Shown here: one piece after another, positions 27,120-36,003 of the stretch
How the letters are laid out: each line of letters begins with the position of its first letter
Numbering within the stretch: the first letter of the stretch is position 1
Source: Rhodobacteraceae bacterium LNNU 3342
GTDB lineage: Bacteria > Pseudomonadota > Alphaproteobacteria > Rhodobacterales > Rhodobacteraceae
NCBI GenBank assembly: GCA_008711135.1
Contig: VUAW01000013.1
Coordinates: forward strand, 25,377-89,376
Direction: 5' to 3'
DNA: 64,000 bases
Made by a program: the position numbers and the translations under genes
Notes under the pieces: generated by a model
Databases searched by the model: none
Seen by the model: the letters and a program-made list of their open reading frames with translations, nothing else
What the model was told of the DNA's origin: nothing

Positions 27120-27753
27120 GTTGATCTCCTTCAGCCCACTGATGATTGGGCGCAGAGATCGCTTAAAACACTAGTAACCGTCAAGAAACATTCTCTTAAG
27201 GAGAGTTGGGGCTGGTGAGCGTGTTGGTTCTGCCGCCCTCAAAGGCCCCTGCACCTGCGTGCATGGGAGGCAAGCGTCACATGTTGCCGGAAAGAAAAAA
27301 CCGGCGGGCAGAGCCGCCGGTTACTCATTACCAACCAAAAACAAACACTGGTTACTGCCGCGCCACCCGCGCGGTTACTGGTCTTCCCGCACCCCCTTCA
27401 CTGGATGCTTCATCTAGAACTCGTCGGGCGCCAATCGGTTCCACGGTTCCGCTTTTTTTTGAAATAATTTCTGCCGGCTTCTTGCCTGAGGGATCTGACG
27501 CTCGTAAGTGTCAGTAAAATTTAAGATTTCTGAGGCTTGAAGTCCGGCGGAGGGTTTCGAAATCACGGGGTCAGCAGCGCCCGTGCTCCCGAAGGGAGAG
27601 GTGGTTTAGAGATTTCCACCTGTCCCTGTCCCTGTGCCTCGGGCGCTCCGTAGATCCAGCAGAACGTCCCGAGACGGTGCTGCCTGCATGTTCAAGCCAA
27701 GCGGGCCCGCGCATCACTGTGCGAGGCCCGCTGCAAAGCGCATGGACGGGCAG
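27120..27753. other. Gene-poor region with several hairpins; possible minus-strand RNA
   Basis: No convincing coding frame covers these 634 bases. Visible structures are CTGACGCT-CGTA-AGTGTCAG (27495-27514), CTCCC-GAA-GGGAG (27586-27598), AGGTGG-N11-CCACCT (27599-27621) and the minus-strand terminator at 27291-27322. The middle part is relatively A/T-rich, with a run of eight T near 27450. It could be a long 3' UTR of the coiled-coil gene, a separate small RNA, or the leader of the dCache gene at its left end. Confidence 0.4.
27291..27322 (-). terminator. Rho-independent terminator (minus strand)
   Basis: A perfect 9-bp stem AACCGGCGG/CCGCCGGTT with a 6-base loop is followed, on the minus strand, by TTTTTTCTTT. 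It lies 430 bases beyond the end of the coiled-coil gene and 172 bases before the dCache start codon, so it ends either a long 3' UTR or an unannotated transcript. Confidence 0.85.
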
Positions 27754-29031
27754 TTACTCCTGCCGCTCGAAGACCTCGCCGTTGAAGATGGCGCAGCTCC
27801 CGTCGATGTCGGCAAGCTGGAAGCCGTTCTGCGCCTTGGAGATGGCGCAGTGCATCGGAAAGGCCTGCTGCCGGACGTCCCCTGTCACGTCGCTCAGCGT
27901 CAGCACGCCGTCTGCGACCTGGTAGCTGCCAGCGACGCTTTGCAGCGCCTCGGCGCCTGACATTTGGAACGTGCCGTCGGCGGTGAAGGTCGCGATGATC
28001 GGCCCAAGGACGTACTGCCCCGGCTGCAGCGGCCCTTGAGCCGCCGCGATGGAAGCGGCGGGTTGCGTCTGCATGTTGGCCATGCGTTGCTCAAGCTGGG
28101 CCAGCTGTTCCGAACGAGCGGCCAGCTGCTGGGTCAATTGCGCAACCGTGGCCTGCACGGCATTCCGCTGTTCCTCGGCGGCGCGGACATCCTCGGCCAG
28201 AAGCGGCTGCCGCTCGCTCAGTTCCGTCACCTGACGTTCAAGCTCGGCACGCTGCTGCTGCACGCCCTGAAGGTCGGCATTGGCTTGGCGAACCTGATCC
28301 TGCAGGCCGGTCAGTTCCGTCTGCGCCGCCTGAAGCTGCTGTTCCGCCTGCGCTGCGGCTGCCGAGAGGTTGGACGCTTCCTCGGTCAGCGCGGCGACGG
28401 TTTCGCGCAGTTCGGCCTCTTGCGCGCGGGCCTGTTCAAGCCGCGCGCCGACCTCTTCCAGTTCTGCGCGGCTGGAGGCCACGAGTTCTTCGTTCTGCTG
28501 AAGCTCGGCAGTGAGGGCTTCGATTTGCTGTTGGCGACTGGCAAGTTCTGTTTCGATTGCGCCACGTTGCTCTTGCAAGGCTGCTGCCTGTTCCTGTGCA
28601 GCCGCCAGTTCCTGCCGCGCGGCCTCGAGTTCGGCGGCGATCTGGTCGCGTTCCGTCACAAGCGGTACGGCTTCCTCGCGCAGGGCGACGACCTGCGCCT
28701 CCAGTTCCTCGATGGTGCCGACGGCGGCTGTCTGGTTGGCAAGCGTCTGTTCGGCCTGCGCGCGCTGCGCGTCGACCGCTTGCAAACGGCGGGCGTATTC
28801 ATCTGCGTCGCGGCTGCGATCAATCATCGCCCAGATCGCGACAAGCCACCCCACGACCGCAAGAGCCGCCAGCGCGTACAACGTCGCGCGGCCTGCAGCG
28901 GGCGCGGTGGCAGGGGCAGGGGTGGCGCCGGGGCTGCTGGTTGATGTCGCGGCCGGATTGGCAGCCGGCGCGGTTGCCGGCCGGTTGTCTGCCACTTCCG
29001 GTTTGTCTGCCTGGTTCTTTTCGTCTGCCAT
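27754..29031 (-). CDS. Membrane-anchored coiled-coil protein with small C-terminal beta domain
   Basis: The 425-aa protein has an Ala/Pro/Thr-rich cytosolic N-terminus (about 48 residues), one transmembrane helix (about 50-70), a long coiled coil (about 75-330) rich in Ala, Glu and Gln, and a C-terminal domain of about 90 residues with strand-like segments (YVLGPIIATFTADGTFQMSG; SYQVADGVLTLSDV) and two cysteines (FPMHCAISK and IDGSCAIF) that could form a disulphide. The ATG at 29031 is chosen because upstream residues are Arg-rich and unlike a protein start. I do not recognise the family. The layout suggests a periplasmic spacer carrying a small ligand- or wall-binding module. Confidence 0.75.
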   Translation of the reverse strand: MADEKNQADKPEVADNRPATAPAANPAATSTSSPGATPAPATAPAAGRATLYALAALAVVGWLVAIWAMIDRSRDADEYARRLQAVDAQRAQAEQTLANQTAAVGTIEELEAQVVALREEAVPLVTERDQIAAELEAARQELAAAQEQAAALQEQRGAIETELASRQQQIEALTAELQQNEELVASSRAELEEVGARLEQARAQEAELRETVAALTEEASNLSAAAAQAEQQLQAAQTELTGLQDQVRQANADLQGVQQQRAELERQVTELSERQPLLAEDVRAAEEQRNAVQATVAQLTQQLAARSEQLAQLEQRMANMQTQPAASIAAAQGPLQPGQYVLGPIIATFTADGTFQMSGAEALQSVAGSYQVADGVLTLSDVTGDVRQQAFPMHCAISKAQNGFQLADIDGSCAIFNGEVFERQE

Positions 29032-29283
29032 CTGCGGCGCTCCCCACCTGTTTCGTATTCGGGCAGCGCCTCGCCGGGCGCCGGATCCACGCAAACTATA
29101 GGCCATCCCCGTATACTGGCAAACTGGCGGATCGGGATGCGCGCATGGTGTGGCCCCTGGCGTGAAGCAAAAACATCAGCGCAAAGGAAATTGCTGAACG
29201 CCTCGATGAATCACTTGCAATGCAGAGGGAAAACCCAACACCCTCTGCACAATTCATGGTTGCAACTTTATCAAGGAGCCCGC

Positions 29284-30135
29284 ATGGCGCGCCCTGTTGT
29301 TCATCTTCTTGGCGCCGTTGCGGTGCTGGCCCTTGCCGCCTGTGGGGGCGGGAGCAGCGTGACATCCCTGCCGCCGGAAGGCGCAAATATCGACACGCCG
29401 CGTTTCACCGAGGTGTACCAGAACAGCCATGACCAAAGAAACCGCATCCGCCGTACGGTGGCGACGGACGCACGGGATGGCACCATCCTGCAGCAGTTCG
29501 AGCGGAATATTGCCCCGGCCAGTTACAGGAACCTCATCGCCCTGAACGACGCGGCGTATGAGGACTCCATGACACTTGAAGTGGTGGCAGAGGTGACGGG
29601 CGGTGCGGGGCAGGAACGTGTCCTGCGGGTTCTGCGACTGACCGCGGACCAGGCGCCATTCACCCCGGTCGCGGTGAACGAACTTGCCGATGGCGAGGGG
29701 CTTTTCTTCTTCCGCGGCGGCACCGAGGTTTACACGACGCTTCCGGATGGCACCTTCGTCCGCAGCGTCGGCGAACTGGTCAATCTGAAGCTCGACTTCC
29801 GGAGTGAAACAGCCACGATCGACCTGCGCACGCCCTCGATGGCGGGGCAGGTGGAACAAATTCGTACTGAACTTCAGGCCACTGTTCCCTTCAACATCCA
29901 GACCGGGACCTTTGGCGGCGCTATCGACATGAACTATTACGCCCCCGGAACCACAAAGCCTGTCGCGGTCGGCGGTGAGCTTCGCGGAAATGTCCACGCC
30001 ACAGCACAGATGCTGCGGCAGGATGTAGAGAAGATGACCACCTCGGGCCTTTATACGGCTGGTGGCGCAGGGGATCCCATGACCGCCGAGGGGATATTCT
30101 GGGGCAAGCATCCGAACACGTTCGCGCCGGACTGA
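29284..30135 (+). CDS. Putative surface lipoprotein with TbpB-like C-terminal barrel
   Basis: The 283-aa protein has a clear lipobox (signal core AVAVLALAAC, lipidated C20) followed by GGGSSV, a glycine/serine start typical of surface-exposed lipoproteins. The C-terminal part (VPFNIQTGTFGGAIDMNYY, then a final GIFWGKHPN) resembles the small eight-stranded barrel domains of transferrin-binding-protein-B-like lipoproteins, where a late FxG or GxFxG segment is common. This is pattern recognition, not an alignment. The ATG at 29284 has AAGGAG 7 bases upstream. Its neighbour, 10 bases downstream, is a barrel resembling the Slam translocator, which supports surface display. The ligand is unknown. 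Confidence 0.65.
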   Translation: MARPVVHLLGAVAVLALAACGGGSSVTSLPPEGANIDTPRFTEVYQNSHDQRNRIRRTVATDARDGTILQQFERNIAPASYRNLIALNDAAYEDSMTLEVVAEVTGGAGQERVLRVLRLTADQAPFTPVAVNELADGEGLFFFRGGTEVYTTLPDGTFVRSVGELVNLKLDFRSETATIDLRTPSMAGQVEQIRTELQATVPFNIQTGTFGGAIDMNYYAPGTTKPVAVGGELRGNVHATAQMLRQDVEKMTTSGLYTAGGAGDPMTAEGIFWGKHPNTFAPD

Positions 30136-30145
30136 CCAAAGGCCG

Positions 30146-31210
30146 GTGACCGGGGCCATGATCCTCCGCGCGGCGGTGCTGACAGCAATGTTGTGCATGC
30201 TGCAGGCTGGTCCCGCCGGGGCTGATCCGTTCACGCTTGGCCAGACGGCAGTGCTTTCGTCGTCAGAAAGGCTTCGCATCTTCGCGCTTGGCCGGGCACT
30301 GGAAACAGGCGCTGCCGTGCGCGCGCAGGTGGAACTGCTCCGGCGCGACATGGTCGGGCAGGGGTTCTATCATGACAGCGCCAGCCCTGCGATCATCAGC
30401 CATCGCTCTTCGATCCAGCCGCAGCTGGGCTATGACCCGAACATCAACGGCGGGTTTCACGTCTGGCAGCTTTATATGGGCGACTGGGTTCTTGAGGCGC
30501 CCGAGGATGCCCGCGCACAGCCGGCCTTTACCTTGGGCGCAGGCGGCAGCGCAGAAGCACGCATGGCATGGGCAGAGGGCAGGTTCATATCGGCGAACCT
30601 ATCGGCCGGGGCTGCCTGGGCGCCGGAGCTGGACATCGGGCGGAACCACCTGCGGGCCGAATTGTGCAGCCGCAACCATCTTGTCGGCTGGACCTTCCTT
30701 GATCTTTGCGCCGAGGCAACCCGATCCGACCGAAAGCTGGGGCGGTCCGAAAGCGGGCTGGTTTCGGCGCAGATCAGTCGGATCACAGCCTTTGGGGGCG
30801 GGTACCATGAGCTGAGCGCGGGTCTTGGACGGCGCATGCTACAACGGGCAGATCAGAACATCCTCACCTTTGGCTGGGGCGCGATCTGGGACAGCGTGGC
30901 GACGGAGGTCTCCGTGACGCTTGGCGCGCCCGCAGGTGATACCTTTGCCCTTCGACACCGCGTCACAGCCGAAGCCCGCTGGCGAACCTTTGGACATGCC
31001 TCCGTGGCGACGATCTGGCACGAACGTGTCGCCGGTGGCACCTTTTTAGGCGAGGCGCGGGCCGATGACAGCCTTGGCGTCAGCTTGGCCCAGTCGGTGA
31101 CGCCGCGTGTTTCTCTGTCGGTGGGCGCGATGCAGACAAGGTCGAGCGTTGATTTTTTCAGCTACGAACAGATCCTGCTTGCAGTCAACTTCACCCCGAT
31201 CGAATTCTGA
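30146..31210 (+). CDS. Slam-like (DUF560-type) outer-membrane barrel
   Basis: The 354-aa protein has a signal peptide (LRAAVLTAMLCMLQAGPAGA), a short helical stretch (LRIFALGRALETGAAVRAQVELL) and then strongly alternating beta strands to a C-terminal phenylalanine, as in outer-membrane barrels. The first strand region reads SSIQPQLGYDPNINGG, close to the P-x-L-x-Y-x-x-N-I-N-G-G pattern I associate with the barrel of Slam (surface lipoprotein assembly modulator). Most Slam proteins also carry N-terminal TPR repeats; here that part is only about 40 residues. The start is GTG at 30146 (AAAGG close upstream) or ATG at 30158. The preceding lipoprotein is the likely cargo. Confidence 0.6.
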   Translation: MTGAMILRAAVLTAMLCMLQAGPAGADPFTLGQTAVLSSSERLRIFALGRALETGAAVRAQVELLRRDMVGQGFYHDSASPAIISHRSSIQPQLGYDPNINGGFHVWQLYMGDWVLEAPEDARAQPAFTLGAGGSAEARMAWAEGRFISANLSAGAAWAPELDIGRNHLRAELCSRNHLVGWTFLDLCAEATRSDRKLGRSESGLVSAQISRITAFGGGYHELSAGLGRRMLQRADQNILTFGWGAIWDSVATEVSVTLGAPAGDTFALRHRVTAEARWRTFGHASVATIWHERVAGGTFLGEARADDSLGVSLAQSVTPRVSLSVGAMQTRSSVDFFSYEQILLAVNFTPIEF

Positions 31211-31264
31211 CGCCCGCATTGAATGGGCGGCGCCCTTCTGCCAGACTGCCTACAGGAGGAATTG

Positions 31265-31783
31265 ATGCGACCGATCATCGTCATGGGCGTTTCCGGCTGC
31301 GGCAAGAGCCATATCGGCGCTGCGCTGGCGCAGCAATTGCAGATGCCGTTTCACGATGGGGACGACCATCACCCCCGCGCCAACATCGAAAAGATGCGCG
31401 CCGGCCAGCCCCTGACCGATCAGGACCGGGCAGGGTGGCTGCAAACTCTCAGCGCCCTTCTGCGGCAAAAGGGGGCAGTGGTGCTTGCATGTTCGGCACT
31501 CAAGCGGCGCTATCGGGATCAGTTGCGCCAAGGCGCGCCAGACGCGGTTTTTGTCCATCTTGACGCCAGCTTCGAGGTGCTCGCCCAGCGGATGGAGCAG
31601 CGGAAGGGCCATTTCTTCAAGGGGACGGACATGCTCCGCTCTCAGTTCGAGACGTTGGAGCCGCCGGGGCCGGACGAGGATGCCGTGCGCGTGGACATCG
31701 ACCAGTCGCCAGAGGCGGTGGTAAACGATTGCCTGACAGCGCTCCGCGATCTGGTGGCGGTTGATCAGAACGACGCGCGATAA
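31265..31783 (+). CDS. gntK: Gluconokinase
   Basis: This 172-aa enzyme phosphorylates gluconate to 6-phosphogluconate. The P-loop GVSGCGKS (residues 8-15) is followed by FHDGDDHHPRANIEKMRAGQPLTDQDR, the family signature, and by the ALKRRYRDQLR lid region. ATG at 31265 has GGAGGA 4 bases upstream. The last 19 bases overlap the 3' end of the convergent alcohol dehydrogenase gene. No gluconate transporter or dehydratase gene is adjacent. Confidence 0.93.
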   Translation: MRPIIVMGVSGCGKSHIGAALAQQLQMPFHDGDDHHPRANIEKMRAGQPLTDQDRAGWLQTLSALLRQKGAVVLACSALKRRYRDQLRQGAPDAVFVHLDASFEVLAQRMEQRKGHFFKGTDMLRSQFETLEPPGPDEDAVRVDIDQSPEAVVNDCLTALRDLVAVDQNDAR

Positions 31784-32910
31784 AGGGCCAGCGCGTCGGC
31801 TTCGGTCACCGGTACGGGGTTGTTCGCCAGCAACCGGGTCTGAAGCATCGCGTCACTCGCCAGGACCGGAAGGCTGTCTTCGGTAACGCCGGCCTCCCGC
31901 AGCCGGCGTGGCGCGCCAGAGGCATCCATCAGCGCCAGCATGTGGTCCACGAAGCCCGCAGCATCCTCGCGTTCGGCCGCTACGACACGGGCCAGTTCGG
32001 TATACAGGGGTGCCGCGGAAGCCATGTTGTGGCGCAGCACCGGCCCAAGCATCAGTGCATTCGACAATCCGTGCGGGATGTGGAAACGTCCTCCCAGCGG
32101 ATAGGCCAGCGCGTGAACCGCAGCGACCGGCGCATTGGCAAAGGCCTGTCCTGCCAGCATGGCGCCCAGCAGCATCGCCTCTCGCGCAGCGCGGTTCTGG
32201 CCGTCGCGGCAGGCAGTGATCAGGTTGGCGGACAGCAGGCGCAGCGCCTCGCGCGCGAACATGTCTGAAAGCAGGTTCTTCTTGTGCAGGCTCGTGTAGG
32301 CCTCGATCGCGTGGACCATGGCATCAATTCCCGTCGCCGCCGTGTGCAAGGGTGGCAGCCCGCACGTCAGCGCCGCATCCAGCAGCACCCGATCGGCATA
32401 AAGCTGGTCGGCCACGACGCCCAGCTTTGTCGTTTCTCCGGTCGTCAGGATGGTGATGTTGGTAACCTCTGACCCCGTGCCGGCGGTGGTGGGGACCTGG
32501 ATCAGCGGCAGACGCTGGCCCCGGACCTTGCCGATGCCATAAAGCTCTGCAAGATCCTGATCCGAGTTCATCAGCACCGCAGCCAGCTTGGCCACGTCCA
32601 TCGAGGAACCGCCACCGAAGCCCATGACCGCTCTTGCTTCGGCCGCACGCCCGCAGGCGACGCAGTCCAGCACCAGCGCTTCTGGCGGATCAGCGACGAC
32701 CTGATCAAAGACGGTGACCCTGTAGCCCGCTGCCGAAAGTGAGGCCTTGGCAGGTTCCAGCACCCCCGATTCATGAAGAAAGCTGTCCGTGACGATCAGC
32801 AGGCTCCGGTCTGGCCAGTCTGCAAGGATCTCTCCAAGCCGCGCGGCGCCGTTCCATTCGACCAGCAGGCTAGGAACGGTGTTGAACGCGAAGGACTGTC
32901 GCTGCTGCAT
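31765..32910 (-). CDS. Iron-containing alcohol dehydrogenase (group III)
   Basis: The 381-aa protein has the group III fold: an N-terminal Rossmann-like domain with GFGGGSSMDVAKL for NAD(P) binding and a metal-binding helical domain with the ligands in the segment TGIDAMVHAIEAY and the HALAYPLGGRFHIPHG signature. ATG at 32910 is preceded by GGAGAG; the frame goes on to 33051 without support. Substrate cannot be assigned; relatives act on 1,3-propanediol, lactaldehyde, maleylacetate and simple alcohols. Its neighbour gntK is convergent, so the two are not an operon. Confidence 0.88.
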   Translation of the reverse strand: MQQRQSFAFNTVPSLLVEWNGAARLGEILADWPDRSLLIVTDSFLHESGVLEPAKASLSAAGYRVTVFDQVVADPPEALVLDCVACGRAAEARAVMGFGGGSSMDVAKLAAVLMNSDQDLAELYGIGKVRGQRLPLIQVPTTAGTGSEVTNITILTTGETTKLGVVADQLYADRVLLDAALTCGLPPLHTAATGIDAMVHAIEAYTSLHKKNLLSDMFAREALRLLSANLITACRDGQNRAAREAMLLGAMLAGQAFANAPVAAVHALAYPLGGRFHIPHGLSNALMLGPVLRHNMASAAPLYTELARVVAAEREDAAGFVDHMLALMDASGAPRRLREAGVTEDSLPVLASDAMLQTRLLANNPVPVTEADALALYRASF

Positions 32911-33160
32911 CGCTCTCTCCTTGACCCGGCACAGGCACAGCTTCAGCATCAAGGCTAAGCCCGTCAACAGCCCGTTGCCCAAGGCACGGCAAATGGGCAT
33001 ATGCGCAGCGCGTTCGCGCACATCGGGGTGGGAGTACGTCCAACTAAGCACTGCGCAGCATCATCCGGGAACAGGAATTATGTTAATCCGCACGGGTTTG
33101 ACACCACCGGCCGCATCTGACATCTGTTCCTTGATCAATCAGGATATGGAGGACAGCGGC

Positions 33161-33937
33161 ATGACAACGGAAACAGCCCGGACCGGCAGGCCTGTCGTCC
33201 TGTTGTCCCAAGCGCGGTCCGGCACCAATTTCCTGATCTCGCGGCTGCAGGCGACGCGCCAGATCCTCTTTGGCTGGGAGCCGTTCAACCAGACTTTCCT
33301 GGGCTACGGCGGATATGAATTCTTCAACGTTCCGCCAGAGGTGCGCGACCGGATGAATGACGTCCGGTTCCGTGACAGCGATCCGGATGGCTATGTTACC
33401 TATTGCGGCGGGTTTACCGGGGCGCTTGGCGGTACTGGCGTGCGGCTGAGCGGTTTCAAGATTTTTCCGTCACACAACGCGGACCGTTACTGGAAGATGA
33501 CGCGGGACACGCGCTTCCGCGCGCTCGTGCTGGAGCGGCGTAGCGTGCTTGCTGTCTATTCCTCGCTTCAGATCGCACTGCAAACGCGGGAATGGGTCGC
33601 GAACCCGAAGGCAGGTGAACGTGACCAGGTCCGCGTGCAGTTCGACCCGAAGGGGTTCGAGACCTTTGCCGCGCAGTATCGTGGCGATTTCGCCCGAACC
33701 GAAGAAAACCTGCGCGCGGCCTCGGTCGATTTCCTCAAGATCTCGTATGAGGATCTGGTGGCCGATCCGCAGGTGTTCGAGCGGATTTTGGGGTTCCTTG
33801 ACCTCGACCCGCCGCGCGAACCGGGGATCGATATGAAAAAGCAGAACGATTCCAATGTCTTGAAGCGGTTCCTGAACCCAGAGGACGCGCGTCCCTACTT
33901 GGAGCGCGAGCACGAGGAACAGCGACGCTTTGCCTGA
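33161..33937 (+). CDS. Sulfotransferase-like protein
   Basis: The 258-aa protein starts with VVLLSQARSGTNFLISRL, which fits the PAPS 5'-phosphosulfate-binding loop of sulfotransferases (residues 16-23), and has a later VLERRSVLAVYSSLQIAL segment that fits the 3'-phosphate-binding region. A C-terminal VDFLKISYEDLVADPQVFERIL matches the usual end of this fold. ATG at 33161 has GGAGGA 7 bases upstream; ATG at 33146 is an alternative. Related proteins modify polysaccharides, lipids or Nod-type factors; the acceptor here is unknown. The end lies 3 bases from the convergent MFS gene. Confidence 0.75.
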   Translation: MTTETARTGRPVVLLSQARSGTNFLISRLQATRQILFGWEPFNQTFLGYGGYEFFNVPPEVRDRMNDVRFRDSDPDGYVTYCGGFTGALGGTGVRLSGFKIFPSHNADRYWKMTRDTRFRALVLERRSVLAVYSSLQIALQTREWVANPKAGERDQVRVQFDPKGFETFAAQYRGDFARTEENLRAASVDFLKISYEDLVADPQVFERILGFLDLDPPREPGIDMKKQNDSNVLKRFLNPEDARPYLEREHEEQRRFA

Positions 33938-33940
33938 CCC

Positions 33941-35569
33941 CTAGGGAAGATCCGCGTCGGAGCGGATCGGCAAGTCGTCCCGCGGCGAGATGTTGTGCCG
34001 CTCGATCATGCGATGCACGCGGGGCGGCGCGTCGCCCCGATGCAGCGAGAGGATGCGTTCCGTCACCTCGATATCTGCCTTGGTGCGACGCAGATTGTGG
34101 CGCAGGTATTCCTCCCACGTGGCGACGTGGTAGCTTTCCGACCAGATTTCGGGCATCTCAAGATCATGGAGCAGCGCCCAGTTCCGCGCCCCGTCGCGGC
34201 GGCGGATGCGGCGGCGTTCTGACATCGCCTCAAGAAACGCCGGAACGTCAGGCTTTTCGATGTGGTAGTCGATCATCACCATGATCGGGCCGCTGCGTTC
34301 CTGGATGCCCACCCGCAGCACGGGTTCCCGGAAGCGCCCGGCAGGTGCGAGGTCGAGCGTCCCGAACTCCGGCGCAGATAGCCAGAGGCCGACCAGTGCC
34401 CCCAGCACCAGCATGGCGGCCGAGCCGGCCAGCGCCCAGTCCACGCCCTGTGCCGTGGCGACGGCCCCCCAGATCCATGCTCCGGCCGCAAGTCCGCCAA
34501 ACGTCGCCATCTGGTACATCGCGAGCGCCCGGCCCACCACCCAGCGTGGTGTTGAGAGCTGCACGCTCACATTGAAAAGCGACAGCGCCAGCACCCACGC
34601 GGCCCCCGCCGGCAGCATCGCGGCAGCACTGATCCAGAGCGTATGGCTTTGCGACAGCACCGCCGTTCCGATCGCCATGGATATGAAGGCGATCTGCACG
34701 ATGCGTTCGTTCGGCAGCATGGCCCGCAGCCGCGGGTTCAGGAAAGCGCCGCCGATGGCGCCCAGCCCGAAGAACCCCAGCAGCAGGCCATAGACGAACG
34801 AGCCCCCGCCCACCATGTCGCGCACCACGAGCGGCAGCAGCGCCAGCACCGATGCGGCAGCAAGGCCGAAGAAGCAGCCGCGAAACAGCACCCGCAGAAG
34901 GTTCGGAGACATCGCGATATAGCGCAGCCCTGCCCCGATCGCGGCGACGAAGGGCTCGCGGTGCAGGGTGCGCGGCGCCAGGTCAGGACGCCAGCGGAAA
35001 AGGGCGAGGATGAGTGGCAGGTAGCTGAGCGCGTTGACGGCGAAGGCGACGGCGGCACCGAAGCCTGCGACGATTAGGCCTCCGGCAGCAGGGCCTACGC
35101 TGCGCATCAGGTTGAAGCCCACGCTGTTCAGCGACACCGCGGCAGGCAGGTCATCGCGGGGCACAAGATCGCCCATCGAGGCCTGCCAGGAGGGGTTGTG
35201 CAGCGCACCCCCTGCCCCGATCAGGAAGCTGAAAGCGAGCAGCAGCCCCGGCGACAGACCGTCAAGCCAGGCCACAACGGCAAGCCCGACCGAGGCTACG
35301 AACATCAGCACCTGTGCGATCAGCATGATCTGGCGGCGGTCGAAACTGTCGGCCAGCGCACCCGAGGCAAGCGCAAAGAGCATGACTGGAAGGGTGGTGG
35401 ATGCCTGTACCAGCGCAATCAGCGTGGGCGACGGCGTAAGCAGCGTCATTGCCCAGGCGGCGCCGACCCCCTGCACCAGCCCTCCGAAATTGGAGACTAA
35501 TGTGGCGGTCCAGAGATTGCGGAACGCCCTGTGACGGAAGGGCGCAAGCGAAGACGGGCGTTGTGACAC
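33941..35569 (-). CDS. MFS_3-type exporter with cytosolic C-terminal domain
   Basis: The 542-aa protein has 12 hydrophobic segments in the first 415 residues, beginning FRHRAFRNLWTATLVSNFGGLVQGVGAAW, typical of the EntS/MFS_3 group. After the membrane part a soluble domain of about 120 residues follows (VMIDYHIEKPDVPAFLEAMSERR), resembling a ferredoxin-fold monooxygenase-like module that is usual in the longer alphaproteobacterial members of this family. The substrate is unknown; the group includes siderophore and drug exporters. It is 70 bases downstream of the small peptide gene at 35640-35807, in the same direction. Confidence 0.88.
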   Translation of the reverse strand: MSQRPSSLAPFRHRAFRNLWTATLVSNFGGLVQGVGAAWAMTLLTPSPTLIALVQASTTLPVMLFALASGALADSFDRRQIMLIAQVLMFVASVGLAVVAWLDGLSPGLLLAFSFLIGAGGALHNPSWQASMGDLVPRDDLPAAVSLNSVGFNLMRSVGPAAGGLIVAGFGAAVAFAVNALSYLPLILALFRWRPDLAPRTLHREPFVAAIGAGLRYIAMSPNLLRVLFRGCFFGLAAASVLALLPLVVRDMVGGGSFVYGLLLGFFGLGAIGGAFLNPRLRAMLPNERIVQIAFISMAIGTAVLSQSHTLWISAAAMLPAGAAWVLALSLFNVSVQLSTPRWVVGRALAMYQMATFGGLAAGAWIWGAVATAQGVDWALAGSAAMLVLGALVGLWLSAPEFGTLDLAPAGRFREPVLRVGIQERSGPIMVMIDYHIEKPDVPAFLEAMSERRRIRRRDGARNWALLHDLEMPEIWSESYHVATWEEYLRHNLRRTKADIEVTERILSLHRGDAPPRVHRMIERHNISPRDDLPIRSDADLP

Positions 35570-35639
35570 CCCGAAACCTTTCTGCTGTTCAGTGTGACCA
35601 TAGCAGTGGTTCCGGCGGGTTCAACGCCCGCTTCAGAGA

Positions 35640-35807
35640 TCAGGCATAGTAGCCGTACATCTGGTCAAGGGCGGCCAGCGCGGCGTCTGTGGTCGGCTCG
35701 GCCTCGGGAAGGACGGGCGCAGTGGGGGTGTAGTAGTCAAGGCCGATATTCAGTTCCACGGGGGCGACAGGTTCGGCCTGATGGCGATCAATCTGGGCGA
35801 TCTTCAT
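35640..35807 (-). CDS. 55-aa acidic peptide ending QMYGYYA, function unknown
   Basis: A short frame with a good start: ATG at 35807 with AAGGAG 7-8 bases upstream. The product begins MKIAQIDRHQAEPVAP, is acidic and rich in Pro, Thr and Ala in the middle, and ends with an aromatic tail (ALDQMYGYYA). It has no signal peptide or membrane segment. It lies upstream of and in the same direction as the MFS exporter gene and is divergent from the DUF1800/DUF1501 pair. It might be a precursor or partner peptide, but I know of no family that fits. Being short, it could also be an ordinary small cytosolic protein. Confidence 0.6.
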   Translation of the reverse strand: MKIAQIDRHQAEPVAPVELNIGLDYYTPTAPVLPEAEPTTDAALAALDQMYGYYA

Positions 35808-36003
35808 GACGTTTCTCCTTCGTTCCCGGGTCATATGGCGGTTCACGGGCGTGGGGACATCCGCCAATTCGGGGAAGCCGCCATGCGGTCGCTGCAACGC
35901 AGCGTGACGGTGTCCGGGCTCACCGCGACGTCATCGCGCAGCCGCTTTGCAGCCAGGAGCGACTGCGCTAGGATGCTGCCTGTTCCCGTGTCAGGAGGAT
36001 GCC

